This document shows positions 8,714 to 18,200 of a DNA stretch of 35,234 bases, piece by piece. Origin of the DNA: an uncultured Clostridium sp. (GTDB lineage Bacteria; Bacillota; Clostridia; TANB77; CAG-508); the NCBI GenBank assembly GCA_900555075.1, contig USJO01000011.1:1-35234 (forward strand), in the 5' to 3' direction. The first letter of the stretch is position 1, and every line of letters begins with the position of its first letter. Below the pieces are notes generated by a model, which did no database searches, was not told the origin of the DNA, and worked only from the letters and a program-made list of their open reading frames with translations. The position numbers and the translations under genes are program-made.

Positions 8714-9747
8714 ATGAAGTTTTTAGAATTTAAAGAAAAAGATATAGGAATTGATTTAGGAACTGCCAACACACTTGTAACAATAAAAGGGAAAGGCATT
8801 GTATTAAGAGAACCATCAGTTGTTGCAATAGATAAAAAAACAGGAGAAATTATAGCTACAGGATATGAAGCAAAAGAAATGATTCGGAAGAACCCCAAGT
8901 GATATAGAGGCAATAAGACCATTAAAAGACGGAGTAATTGCAGATTTTACTGCAACACAATTAATGCTTAAAAATTTGGTTTCAAAAGTTTGTCAAAGAT
9001 ATAATGCAGGAAGACCAAGAGTAGTTGTTGGAGTGCCTTCAGGTATAACAGAGGTGGAGGAAAGAGCAGTAGAAGAATCTATTATAAGAGCAGGAGCAAA
9101 AGAAGTATTCTTAATAGAAGAACCAATGGCTGCTGCTATTGGAGCAGGATTAGATGTTGCAGAGCCTACAGGTAATATTATAGCAGATATTGGCGGAGGA
9201 ACTACGGAAGTAGCTGTTATATCTCTTGGAGGAATAGTAGTAAGCAACTCATTAAGAACTGCTGGAGATGAATTAGATGAAGATATAGTAAATTATATAA
9301 AAAGAGAAATGGGAATATTAATAGGAACAACAACAGCAGAGGAGATAAAAATACGGAATAGGTTCAGCAATGCCACTTATGACGGAGTTAAATATGGAGA
9401 TAAAAGGTAGAGATTTAAATACAGGTTATCCAAGGAGTATAACAGTAACTTCATCACAAATACAGAAAGCAATGGAAAACTCAATATCAGAAATTATAGA
9501 TGTAATAAAACAATCATTAGAAAAAACACCTCCAGAATTAGCAGCTGATATTGTTGAAAAGGGTGTAGTAATTGCTGGAGGTGGAGCACTTATAAGAAAT
9601 ATAGATAAGGCTATTAGTCAAAAGATTGAAATGCCAGTATATGTAGCAGAAGATCCTTTAGAGTGTGTTGTAAAAGGAACAGGAAAAACTTTAGCAGATT
9701 TAGAGAAACTAAAAGATGTATTAATAAACGCAAGGAAAAGAAAGTAA
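8714..9747 (+). CDS. mreB: rod-shape actin homologue MreB, read through two +1 shifts
   Basis: MreB polymerises under the membrane and directs the elongasome. The full protein exists only across three frames: 8714-8884, 8886-9353 and 9355-9747. At 8885 and again at 9354 the frame meets CGG; skipping the C gives GGA and restores MreB sequence (EMI-GRTPSDIEAIRP and EEIKI-GIGSAMPL). The joined product is 343 residues, the family norm. Actin-fold motifs are intact: GIDLGTANT (phosphate 1), ADIGGGTTEVAV (phosphate 2), and VVIAGGGALIRNID with AEDPLECVVKGTGKTL (adenosine). Without the shifts the products would be 62 residues, or would end in the middle. The rest of the sequence shows no sign of decay, so I regard the gene as functional. 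Confidence 0.93.
8885..8888 (+). other. CGG +1 frameshift site 1 (mreB codon 58)
   Basis: Zero frame reads ATT CGG AAG and stops at TGA 4 codons after the CGG. Dropping C8885 gives ATT GGA AGA ACC (I-G-R-T), the conserved MreB IGRTP segment. Confidence 0.85.
9354..9357 (+). other. CGG +1 frameshift site 2 (mreB residue 214)
   Basis: In the frame set by site 1 the ribosome reads ATA CGG AAT AGG and reaches TAG at 9408-9410. Dropping C9354 gives ATA GGA ATA GGT (I-G-I-G), the conserved MreB IGSA region. Confidence 0.85.
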
Positions 9748-9801
9748 GAGGAAGTTGCAACCTGAAAAATTTTGGGTATGATAGCATTATGGGAGGCGTA
9801 T

Positions 9802-10614
9802 ATGCGTAAAAGTAGAAAAGCGGGAGTTGTAGGCATTATAATAACAATTCTAATATTAACAGGTTTAGTAATTGTTACAAATATAGATACATCTGAATTT
9901 TCTTTTTTGGAGGGAATAGCAAATAAGTTAGTAATGCCTGTTCAAAATGGTTTAACATTCTTAAAAAACAAGATAGCAGGAAACAATACTTTTTTTGATG
10001 ATATAAACAATTTGAAAAACGAAAATGAAGAGCTGAAAAAACAAAACTATAAACTTAATAAGGAATTAAGTGAACTTGGCATAATAAAAGCAGAAAATAA
10101 AACTTTAAGAGAATATGCAAATTTATCAGATGAATATACAAAATATACAACAGTTCCAGCATATATAATTGATAGAGACTTAAGTAACTTATCAAGCACA
10201 ATAATAATAAATGTAGGTACTAGAGAGGGAGTAAATAGGAATATGGCAGTTGTATCAAGTAAAGGAGTGGTAGGACATATTATATCGAGTACAGAGACTA
10301 CTTCAAAGGTACAACCAATAATAGATCCATCTAGCAGTATAAGCGCAATAATGAATATATCAAGAGACAATATAATTGTAAAGGGAGAATTAGGTAGTTA
10401 TAAACTGAAAGCAACATATATAAGTGCAGATGCAGATTTAGTGCTAAATGATGATGTTGAAACTTCCGGTTTGGGAGGTATATATCCAAAGGGGCTAAAA
10501 GTTGGAAAACTAGTAGAAATTAAAGAAGCTTCTAATATTACAGAAAAATCTGCAATTATAGAGCCAGCAGTTGATTTTTCAAAACTAGAGACAGTATTAG
10601 TAATTATTAAATAG
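9802..10614 (+). CDS. mreC: rod-shape-determining protein MreC
   Basis: Periplasmic-side scaffold of the elongasome. From the ATG at 9802 (behind GGGAGG) it is 270 residues: basic start, membrane helix (about 9-27), a coiled coil rich in NLKNENEELKKQNYKLN, then the beta-rich MreC core with VSSKGVVGHI, LGSYKLKATYISAD and GLGGIYPKGLKVGKL. An upstream in-frame ATG at 9772 is less likely because it lacks a spaced Shine-Dalgarno sequence. The gene ends in a bidirectional terminator with no mreD after it, unusual for this operon; MreD may lie elsewhere. Confidence 0.93.
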   Translation: MRKSRKAGVVGIIITILILTGLVIVTNIDTSEFSFLEGIANKLVMPVQNGLTFLKNKIAGNNTFFDDINNLKNENEELKKQNYKLNKELSELGIIKAENKTLREYANLSDEYTKYTTVPAYIIDRDLSNLSSTIIINVGTREGVNRNMAVVSSKGVVGHIISSTETTSKVQPIIDPSSSISAIMNISRDNIIVKGELGSYKLKATYISADADLVLNDDVETSGLGGIYPKGLKVGKLVEIKEASNITEKSAIIEPAVDFSKLETVLVIIK

Positions 10615-10615
10615 C

Positions 10616-10660
10616 AAATTTAAAGAGCTATTTGTTAAAAACAAATAACTCTTTAAATTT
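10616..10660. terminator. bidirectional terminator between mreC and the repeat protein
   Basis: A perfect 21-bp stem (10616-10636 with 10640-10660) with a 3-nt loop, A-rich on one side and T-rich on the other. It can end both convergent transcripts and touches the stop codon of the minus-strand gene. Confidence 0.85.
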
Positions 10661-12138
10661 TATAAAGTATAATCTCTTTCGGAAAAGGAATTACTATCCT
10701 TTTTCTTTTTCATAGTAGATTTTATTTCCACGTTTTTTCCTTCATCAGAAGGGTTTGCATTTTTCTCCTTTTGTTGCTCAACTGTACAAGTATCAAGTTC
10801 TACAAGCATATCATTATTTTGATGTAATGGTAATGAATTAAGTAAAATGGTAGGAACAGATAGAGTGTCTGATTCAACCTCTTCTTCTTGAACAGCAACT
10901 TCATTACCACCAGAAACTGATGTGTTTAGGTATATTTCATCACTTGGAGTAAGCTTATCTTCTGGAAATTTTTCCATAAATAAATCTAATTTCGGTTCAA
11001 TTTTTGCTTTTTTTATAATAGTAGCTTTTTGAACATTTTCATTAATTGTATTTAATCTATATCTATCTTCAGGTGTAAGTTCATCACCAGTAGATAATAT
11101 ACCTAAAAGCTGGATTACTACATCTTTTTTGGTGCCTTCAATAGAAGAATAGTCTCTTAAAGATAAAAGTTCATCAGGAGAGGAATCCATTTTAGGAATT
11201 CTATAATTAGTAGATGATGGAGGCATATCATATGCATATTTAGACATAAGATTTGATACAATATTATCTTTTATAGTATTGTCAAAAGTATTAATGTATT
11301 TACTGTATTTACATATCCAATGAAATAGTCCATCAATATCACCTTTATTTTTATCTACTATTTTAAAGAAATCATATAAAGCATCTTTAGAAACTTTAGA
11401 AAGGTTGGTTGGGTCAATTGTAATAATCTGACCTTCACTTAAGTTTAATTCAAGAGAAGAAAAGATTTTTGACAAATTATTTTCATCTAGAGAATTACTT
11501 AAAGTTCTATCAACTTCAGACTTGTATTCATCATTAAAATCATAAGTTGGATAGAGTTTTTGCCATTCACTAATAGTAGCTTTAAAATCTTCTTTGCTTG
11601 AATAATTTTCAGGATGCTCCACAATGGAGGTTAGCTCTTTAAAAGCAAGCTCTGAATCAAACTTTTCAAGTATTCTGGTTCTATTAGATTTACTAACTAA
11701 CATAGGTACTATATGAGGATATTTTTCAGTTAGATATTTCAAAGGATATTCAGAATATAAATTTTCCAAATCTTTATCTAACCTTTTTTCATCTTTATGC
11801 TTTTCAGCTCTGTCTAAAATCTTACGCAATTCTTCTAAACCTTTTAAAGGATTCTTCTTTGATAATTCATCAAAAGCCATAAAACCCTTCAAAATCGTAT
11901 CTAAGAATTCTTTACTTAACATATATTTGATTTTTCGCTTTAAATTTTCGCTAAATAAATCAATAGGATAACGTTTTTTCCATTCATTAAGATCTGTTTG
12001 GAATTTAGCATAATCTTTAGTTGCTTGAGCGTATGAAAAAATTTCACAAAGTAAAAAATATGCTTCTTCTTCATCAAAGTCTCTTAATTTTGCTTTTGTT
12101 TCATCTGTTACACTATTTACTACTGCATCATTATCCAT
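10660..12138 (-). CDS. unrecognised protein with three 62-residue repeats
   Basis: 492 residues from the ATG at 12138, chosen because GGAGG lies 5 nt before it; an in-frame TTG at 12150 overlaps that site. No signal peptide or membrane helix. Residues 22-83, 96-157 and 161-222 are three copies of one helical repeat that align without gaps: each has Tyr-Pro at repeat positions 36-37, a hydrophobic at 29 (L, L, I) and an ending such as TIL, RIL or NNL. The middle is helical and the C-terminal 120 residues are acidic, low-complexity and probably disordered. I recognise no family. The gene has its own promoter region and convergent terminator, so it is a stand-alone unit. Confidence 0.75.
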   Translation of the reverse strand: MDNDAVVNSVTDETKAKLRDFDEEEAYFLLCEIFSYAQATKDYAKFQTDLNEWKKRYPIDLFSENLKRKIKYMLSKEFLDTILKGFMAFDELSKKNPLKGLEELRKILDRAEKHKDEKRLDKDLENLYSEYPLKYLTEKYPHIVPMLVSKSNRTRILEKFDSELAFKELTSIVEHPENYSSKEDFKATISEWQKLYPTYDFNDEYKSEVDRTLSNSLDENNLSKIFSSLELNLSEGQIITIDPTNLSKVSKDALYDFFKIVDKNKGDIDGLFHWICKYSKYINTFDNTIKDNIVSNLMSKYAYDMPPSSTNYRIPKMDSSPDELLSLRDYSSIEGTKKDVVIQLLGILSTGDELTPEDRYRLNTINENVQKATIIKKAKIEPKLDLFMEKFPEDKLTPSDEIYLNTSVSGGNEVAVQEEEVESDTLSVPTILLNSLPLHQNNDMLVELDTCTVEQQKEKNANPSDEGKNVEIKSTMKKKKDSNSFSERDYTL

Positions 12139-12199
12139 AAAAACCTCCAATTTGCATATTAATATTAAATATTATATCACTTATTTTTAATGTAAACAA

Positions 12200-12228
12200 T
12201 TGCTTTTATCAAATTTTAATGATAAAAT
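12200..12228 (+). promoter_or_regulatory. putative ispG-ispH promoter
   Basis: TTGCTT (12200-12205), a 17-nt spacer and TAAAAT (12223-12228). This rules out an in-frame start at 12200 and supports the ATG at 12245. Confidence 0.6.
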
Positions 12229-12244
12229 AAAAAAGGTGAAAAAA

Positions 12245-13297
12245 ATGGTAAAAAGAACAGAAACAAGAGAAATTTTTGTTGGTGGGGTTCAAATTGGGGG
12301 ACAAAACAAGGTCGTAATCCAATCTATGACAAACACTAAAACAAAGGATGTAGATAGAACAGTAAAACAAATTTTAAAACTAGAAGAGGCAGGATGTGAA
12401 ATAATTAGAGTAGCCTGTTTGGACCTAGAGGATGCTAAAGCTATAAAAGAGATAAAAAAGAAAATACATATACCTATTGTATCTGACATACATTTTGATT
12501 ATAGGATTGCACTAGAATCAGCAAAGGCAGGAGTAAATAAAATTAGAATTAACCCAGGAAACATTGGCTCAATTGATAGAGTAAAACAGGTCGTTGATAT
12601 TTGCAAAGAAAAAAATATACCAATAAGAATTGGTGTAAATAGTGGGTCTATGCCAAAGGATATATTGCAAAAATATGGAGGGAAACCCACAGCAAAAGGA
12701 ATGGTGGAAAGTGGATTAAGACACATAAAGATATTAGAAGATTTAGATTTCTTTAATATTGCACTATCTTTAAAGGCATCTGATTTAAATTTATGTATTG
12801 AAAGCTATGAAGAGGCTGCAAATACAATTAACTATCCATTACACTTAGGGGTAACACATTCAGGAACAGAATTTAGTGGAACAGTAAGTTCAAGTATAGG
12901 TTTGGGAACTCTATTAAGAGAGGGAATTGGAGATACAATAAGAGTATCTTTATCAGCTGATCCAGTAAAAGAAATAAAAGTAGCAAAGGAGATTTTAAAG
13001 GACTGTAAATTATATGAATCTCCTACATTAATAGCTTGTCCAACATGTGGAAGAATACAATATGATTTAATTCCTATTGCAAATGAGATAGAAGATTTCT
13101 TGCAAACCATAAAAAAGAAAATTACAGTTGCAGTAATGGGATGCGGAGTAAATGGTCCAGAAGAAGCAAAACATGCAGATATAGGAATTGCAGGTGGAGT
13201 GAAAGAAGGACTATTATTTAAAAAGGGTGAAATAATTAAAAAAGTAAAACAAGAGGAAATAGTACAAGTATTAAAAGAAGAAATTATGAAAATGTAG
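12245..13297 (+). CDS. ispG: 4-hydroxy-3-methylbut-2-enyl diphosphate synthase
   Basis: Penultimate step of the MEP isoprenoid pathway: reductive conversion of MEcPP to HMBPP using a [4Fe-4S] cluster. From the ATG at 12245 it has 350 residues, the bacterial norm. The TIM-barrel half carries VQIGGQ and IQSMTNT; the C-terminal half has the cluster ligands CPTCGR and MGCGVNGPEEAKHADIGIAGG. AAAGGTG is 6-7 nt upstream. ispH starts 8 nt after its stop, so the last two enzymes of the pathway are co-transcribed. Confidence 0.96.
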   Translation: MVKRTETREIFVGGVQIGGQNKVVIQSMTNTKTKDVDRTVKQILKLEEAGCEIIRVACLDLEDAKAIKEIKKKIHIPIVSDIHFDYRIALESAKAGVNKIRINPGNIGSIDRVKQVVDICKEKNIPIRIGVNSGSMPKDILQKYGGKPTAKGMVESGLRHIKILEDLDFFNIALSLKASDLNLCIESYEEAANTINYPLHLGVTHSGTEFSGTVSSSIGLGTLLREGIGDTIRVSLSADPVKEIKVAKEILKDCKLYESPTLIACPTCGRIQYDLIPIANEIEDFLQTIKKKITVAVMGCGVNGPEEAKHADIGIAGGVKEGLLFKKGEIIKKVKQEEIVQVLKEEIMKM

Positions 13298-13305
13298 AGG
13301 TGTTT

Positions 13306-14157
13306 ATGAAACTTGTTATTGGAAAAACTGCTGGTTTTTGTTTTGGCGTAAAAAATGCTGTAGGAAAGGTAGAAGAAGAAATAAATAAAAGAGAGAAAAT
13401 ATATTGTTTAGGAGAATTAGTACACAATAAGCAAGTAACAGAAAAATTAACTCAAAAAGGCATTAGTTTTATAGACAATGTAGAGGAAGCGGAGAATAAT
13501 GTTGTTTTTAGAACACACGGTGTTACAAAGCAAACCTATGAATTAGCAGAAAAACTAAATCTTGAAATAATGGATTTAACATGTCCTAAAGTACTATATA
13601 TACACAAATTAGCACAAGAATATGCTAATAAGGATTATTTTATAATTTTAACAGGAGAAATTAAACATCCTGAAACAATAGGGACAATTAGCTTTTGCGG
13701 AAAAGATTATATTGTAATTGAGGATGAAAAAGAGATAAATAGCGCAATAAAAGCTTTTGGAAAATCAAATAAAGAAAAGTTAGCTGTTATATCACAAACA
13801 ACATTTAAATTGGAAAAATTTAACGATATAGTAGAGAAAATTAAAGAAAAGGTTGAAACAAAGAAACTCGAAGTAAATAATACGATTTGCAATGCTACAA
13901 GAGAAAGACAACAGGAGACAGAAGAAATAGCTCAAATGGTGGACTTAATGATAATAATAGGAGGAAAGCATAGTTCAAATTCAAAAAAACTATATGAATT
14001 GTCAACGAAATATTGTTCAAGAGTATTATTTATTGAAACAGAAAAAGACTTTGATAGCACCCAGATAAACAAAAACAGCACAATTGGAATAATGGCTGGG
14101 GCATCAACACCAGAAGAAAGTATATCAAGAGTAGTTGAAAAACTAAAGAAAATATGA
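13306..14157 (+). CDS. ispH: 4-hydroxy-3-methylbut-2-enyl diphosphate reductase
   Basis: Final MEP step, giving IPP and DMAPP. Its [4Fe-4S] cysteines are visible in AGFCFGVKNA, DLTCPKV and NTICNATRERQ. Substrate-contacting motifs ELVHN and RTHGV, and the conserved GGKHSSNS with GIMAGASTPEESI, are also present. It is 283 residues, a stand-alone IspH; many Clostridia fuse it to an S1 domain protein, which is not so here. Start is the ATG at 13306 behind GAGGTG; a GTG two codons earlier overlaps that site. Its 3' end contains the sortase promoter. Confidence 0.96.
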   Translation: MKLVIGKTAGFCFGVKNAVGKVEEEINKREKIYCLGELVHNKQVTEKLTQKGISFIDNVEEAENNVVFRTHGVTKQTYELAEKLNLEIMDLTCPKVLYIHKLAQEYANKDYFIILTGEIKHPETIGTISFCGKDYIVIEDEKEINSAIKAFGKSNKEKLAVISQTTFKLEKFNDIVEKIKEKVETKKLEVNNTICNATRERQQETEEIAQMVDLMIIIGGKHSSNSKKLYELSTKYCSRVLFIETEKDFDSTQINKNSTIGIMAGASTPEESISRVVEKLKKI

Positions 14158-14163
14158 TACAAT
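14135..14163 (+). promoter_or_regulatory. sortase promoter inside the end of ispH
   Basis: TTGAAA (14135-14140), a 17-nt spacer and TACAAT (14158-14163). The -35 lies within the last ispH codons and the -10 overlaps and follows its stop. Confidence 0.6.
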
Positions 14164-14200
14164 AAAAAAGGAATATATTAAAATAGAAAGGCAGGTAAAA

Positions 14201-14950
14201 ATGAATCAAATATTAGTCTCTCAAAAGCTATATGTTACACCGGCAATGAAGAAAAAAAAGAAACTATTTAAAGTAGAATTCTTTTTATCTGTCATTGCGT
14301 TAATTGGGCTTTCTACATATGGAATCTGTTCAGCATATGATAGAAATAAAAGCGAAGCTGTATCACGAGAAATACTAGGGGCAATGGAAAAACAGCCAGA
14401 AAGAATAGTTGTTGAAGAACAAGCAGTAGTATTAATTTTAAATAATACAGGAAGAGGAAGAACAACAAACGAGATAGAAACGGTAACAGTTGAAAGAGAA
14501 ATACAAATACCAGATGAACAAAAGGTAACTGCAAAAGATGGAACAGTATATTATACAATAGGGCAAATTTACATACCTTCAATTAATTGTCAATATCCAA
14601 TATTGTCAAGTGAAACAGAAAATTTTGATACATTATTAAAGATAGCTCCTTGTAAGTTCCATGGGGCAAACCCAAATGAAATTGGGAATTTTTGCATAGT
14701 TGGCCATAATTATAAAAACTCACAATTCTTTAGCAAGGTTCCAAAGATGCAAAATGGAGATATTATAGAAATAACAGATAACTTTGGAAAAACTGTACAA
14801 TATGAAGTATATGATAAATATATTGTTGTTGATACAGATACAAGCTGTACAACACAAATGACAGATGGAAAAAGAGAAGTAACATTGATAACTTGTACAA
14901 ATGCAAATGATGAGCATAGGGTAATAGTAAAAGCAAGAGAAAAAGTATAG
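14201..14950 (+). CDS. class D-like sortase
   Basis: Membrane transpeptidase that cleaves a sorting signal and links surface proteins to peptidoglycan. 249 residues: cytoplasmic basic tail, one membrane helix (about 25-46), a variable linker, then the sortase barrel. The catalytic triad is visible as H169 (VGHNYKN), C232 (LITCTN) and R240 (EHRVIV). AGGCAGG lies about 6 nt before the ATG. It is separated by a terminator from two giant surface proteins that are plausible clients. Class D is my best guess from the N-terminal anchor and TCTN motif; class E is possible. Confidence 0.9.
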   Translation: MNQILVSQKLYVTPAMKKKKKLFKVEFFLSVIALIGLSTYGICSAYDRNKSEAVSREILGAMEKQPERIVVEEQAVVLILNNTGRGRTTNEIETVTVEREIQIPDEQKVTAKDGTVYYTIGQIYIPSINCQYPILSSETENFDTLLKIAPCKFHGANPNEIGNFCIVGHNYKNSQFFSKVPKMQNGDIIEITDNFGKTVQYEVYDKYIVVDTDTSCTTQMTDGKREVTLITCTNANDEHRVIVKAREKV

Positions 14951-14965
14951 ATATAACATAATATA

Positions 14966-15007
14966 AATAGACATTATTAGACACTACGTCGAATAATGTC
15001 TATTTTT
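14966..15007 (+). terminator. terminator after the sortase gene
   Basis: A perfect 13-bp stem, 14966-14978 with 14992-15004, followed by T's to 15007. Confidence 0.9.
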
Positions 15008-15052
15008 GTACTATATTATTAGTAAAAAATAGCAAAATATGTAATAAAAAAC

Positions 15053-15081
15053 TTGAAAAAGTTTACATAAGCGTGTATAAT
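15053..15081 (+). promoter_or_regulatory. distal promoter P1 of the surface-protein genes
   Basis: TTGAAA (15053-15058), a 17-nt spacer and TATAAT (15076-15081). It would give a leader of roughly 160 nt before the ATG at 15247. The leader has small inverted repeats (AAACTT/AAGTTT near 15141-15156) but no riboswitch I recognise. Confidence 0.65.
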
Positions 15082-15183
15082 ATATATGTAGGCAAATGTC
15101 ATAAAAATGTCAAATTTAAGGAAAAATTTTTTATACAATAAACTTCCGTAAGTTTAACAGTTTCCTACAAGAAAATCAAAATA

Positions 15184-15212
15184 TTGACAAGATATGATAT
15201 ATAATATTATAT
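15184..15212 (+). promoter_or_regulatory. proximal promoter P2 of the surface-protein genes
   Basis: TTGACA (15184-15189), a 17-nt spacer and TTATAT (15207-15212). The start would be about 30 nt before the ATG. Confidence 0.45.
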
Positions 15213-15246
15213 TATATTGTATTGTATTTAGTTTTAGGGGGTTTTT

Positions 15247-18200
15247 ATGGTGAAAACAAATAAAATGAAAAGAATAATAACAATGATATTAATTGCAAGC
15301 CTTATATATGCTAATTTAAATATGGCTATATGGGGAGTGTTTTCTTATGCACAAGATAATCAAGCAATTATAACAGGAGTTCTAGAACAAGAAGAGAAAA
15401 AAGCATTAGAAATTAAGTTATCAGAATTTAGCAAAAACGATATGTTAGAGAAAGAGACAAACTACTCAGAAACACTAAATCTAAAATACAAAAATGATGA
15501 CAAGATTAATGAAATTGAAATTCGAGATATACATACTAAAATAAGTGATGGAAGAACGCAAGAAGAGCAAATGGAGGAAAAAGAAAGACCTGAAATTGAG
15601 ACTTTTTATAAATCTACACAAATTAACAAATCAGAGTTAGCAAAAGTTATTGGTAAAGATGGCAGATTAGAGATTAAGTATAGTGTGAAAGAAACTGAAA
15701 AACAAGAAGAAACTGAAAAACAAGAAGATATTACAGAAGAGATAATATTTCCAGAGATAAATGAAACTAAAGAAGAAGGAAAAATAGTATTACCAAGAAT
15801 TGAGGAAAATGAAGGTACAATAGTATTACCAAAAATTGAAGAAGAAAAGATAGTATTATCAGAAATTGAAATTGAAGAAGATAATACTGGAATAATAGAA
15901 GCATTAGACGGAATTGTTTCAATAACTGCTGAGACACAAGCTAGTAAAGAGGATTATATAACAGTAATGTATCCAGAAAACACCATATCTATAGAGATAA
16001 AGATTTTTAGTGATACAAATGACATAGAACACTTAGAAATAATAAATAATAAAGTAATACCACCAGTAGAAAATATTGAAGATGTAAATTCAATAGAAGT
16101 AGTGAAACAAATAACTATAAAAGATGATGAGGAACTTTTAAATACATTAGAAGGAACTAACACTCCTATTAATTATACAAAAACCATAGCAGGTTTTGGA
16201 GTGGATAAAACACAAATTGCAACAACAATTACAAATAAAATAAATTTCACAATTACAATGTATACAGATAAGGAAACATATGATTTATATAAAAATCCAT
16301 ATTTCCTTATAGAACTACCAAAAGAAATAAAAGAATTTAATATTGAAGATATGATAATGTTAAATAATACTGCTTTTAATTTAAATTCAGTAGAAGAAGG
16401 AATATTAGAGAATGGAAATAAGGCAGTTGCTATTAAATTAGAAGGAGAACAAGTAGAACATACAAAATCAGTAGAAGAGAATGCACAAATTGTTATTAGA
16501 GCAACAGCAAAAACAGATGAGCTTTTACCAACTACACAAAGTGAAATAAAATTACATTATATAAACGAAAATGTAAAAACTTATGATGGATTAGGTGATA
16601 AACTAGAAGGCGAAAGTATTGTTCCAATGAACTTTGTTGCAAATAAAGAAATTATTGTTGAAAGTAAGGCAATAGTAGGAGAAAATGTAATAGTATCTTC
16701 AAAGGAAGAAGATACAGCTATAACTGTAGAGCCACATACATACCAAGCAGCTACAATAGTAGGAACAGCGATAAACAATATGGGAAAAACAATACAAAAT
16801 GTAAAGATTTTAGGAACAGGCTCAAATATAGGACAAATCTCAGGAGTAGAAAAAGTATATTATACAGAAAATGAAAATGCTACAATAGATTTAAATGATG
16901 GTAATAATAATTGGCAAGAGGAATATATATCAAATGCCAAAAAATATTTAATTACATTAGAAAATTTTGAACAGGCTCAAATATTAAATTTTGGGTATTA
17001 TATGAATTTGCCTGAAAACATACAACGCGATACAGACCATATTATATCTTTTGAAGTATATGATGATAATAATCAACTTATAAATACATCAAAGATAACA
17101 ATAAACCAAAAGGCAGAACGTTTTGATGTTTACAATGATGAAAACATCAAAGCAAACATTATAACTAATACAAATAAAGTAGAAATTGGTGGTTGTATTG
17201 ATTGTGTAGTTAATGTTGAAAACATTTCAGAAAGAGACTTAGAAGGTATAACATTTAAACTAAGCTTCCCTGAAGGAATGAAAAGATTATTAAAAGAAAC
17301 AACAATAAATGGAGAAATGAAAGATTTATATGTAATAAAAACTTCAAATGTTATTGAAATCCCTTCATTAGATTTAAAAAAAGGTGAAACTTTTACAATG
17401 GCCATAAGAATGGAAGCGGTGAAATCTATGCAAAGCGAAGAAGTTGTGAAAGCAAACATCAGTTATGAAGAAAAACAAGCGGAGATATTTAGAAAAATGA
17501 GTATTGTAGATAAATCTGCAATAGAAACATCAATTACAAGTGATAGGTTAGGACAAATATTAGAAGCTGGAGATGAAATATCATACAAAGTTACACTAAA
17601 AAATAAAGGCGATGCTCATGCAAAAATTGATATAAGTACTCCTCAATTAGAGAATATAGATTTAACAAAAATAGAGGTATTAAACTCTTCAACTGGAGAA
17701 AGAAGAAGTGTAAGTGCTACAAGCTTAATAGGGTATGTATCAAATATTAGTATTAATCCAGAAGAAACTGTAGAAGTTTATATAGTAGGTATAGCTAAAG
17801 AACTAGCAAAACAATCTATAGCAACAATGTATGTAGATGTTACAGGAAATAAAATTCAAAATACAACTACAGATAGATTAGTAAATACAGTAAATAAAAA
17901 GGTAGAAAAGAATGCAGAAGTTATAACAGCAAATGATAAACTTGGAAACACCATAAATGGTATAGCTTGGATAGATAAAAATGAAGATGGACAAAAAAAT
18001 GCTGAAGAAACCTTATTAAAAGGAGTACAAGCAGTATTAATAGATACTAAAAACTCAAAAGTTGTAGAAACAACAGTTACAAACAACAAAGGTGAATATA
18101 ATTTTGATAATGTAAAAGATGGTACTTATGTTGTGGAATTTAAGTATAATACCGAAATGTTTAATATAACCAATTATAAAAATGAAAAGGTTAGTGAAGA

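Noticed and set aside
12200..12244. N-terminal extension of IspG from 12200
   Set aside because: It overlaps a promoter, and the family start agrees with the ATG at 12245 behind AAAGGTG.
15082..15246. Riboswitch (for example cyclic di-GMP) in the long surface-gene leader
   Set aside because: I could not find the conserved core of a known class; only short AT-rich inverted repeats are visible.
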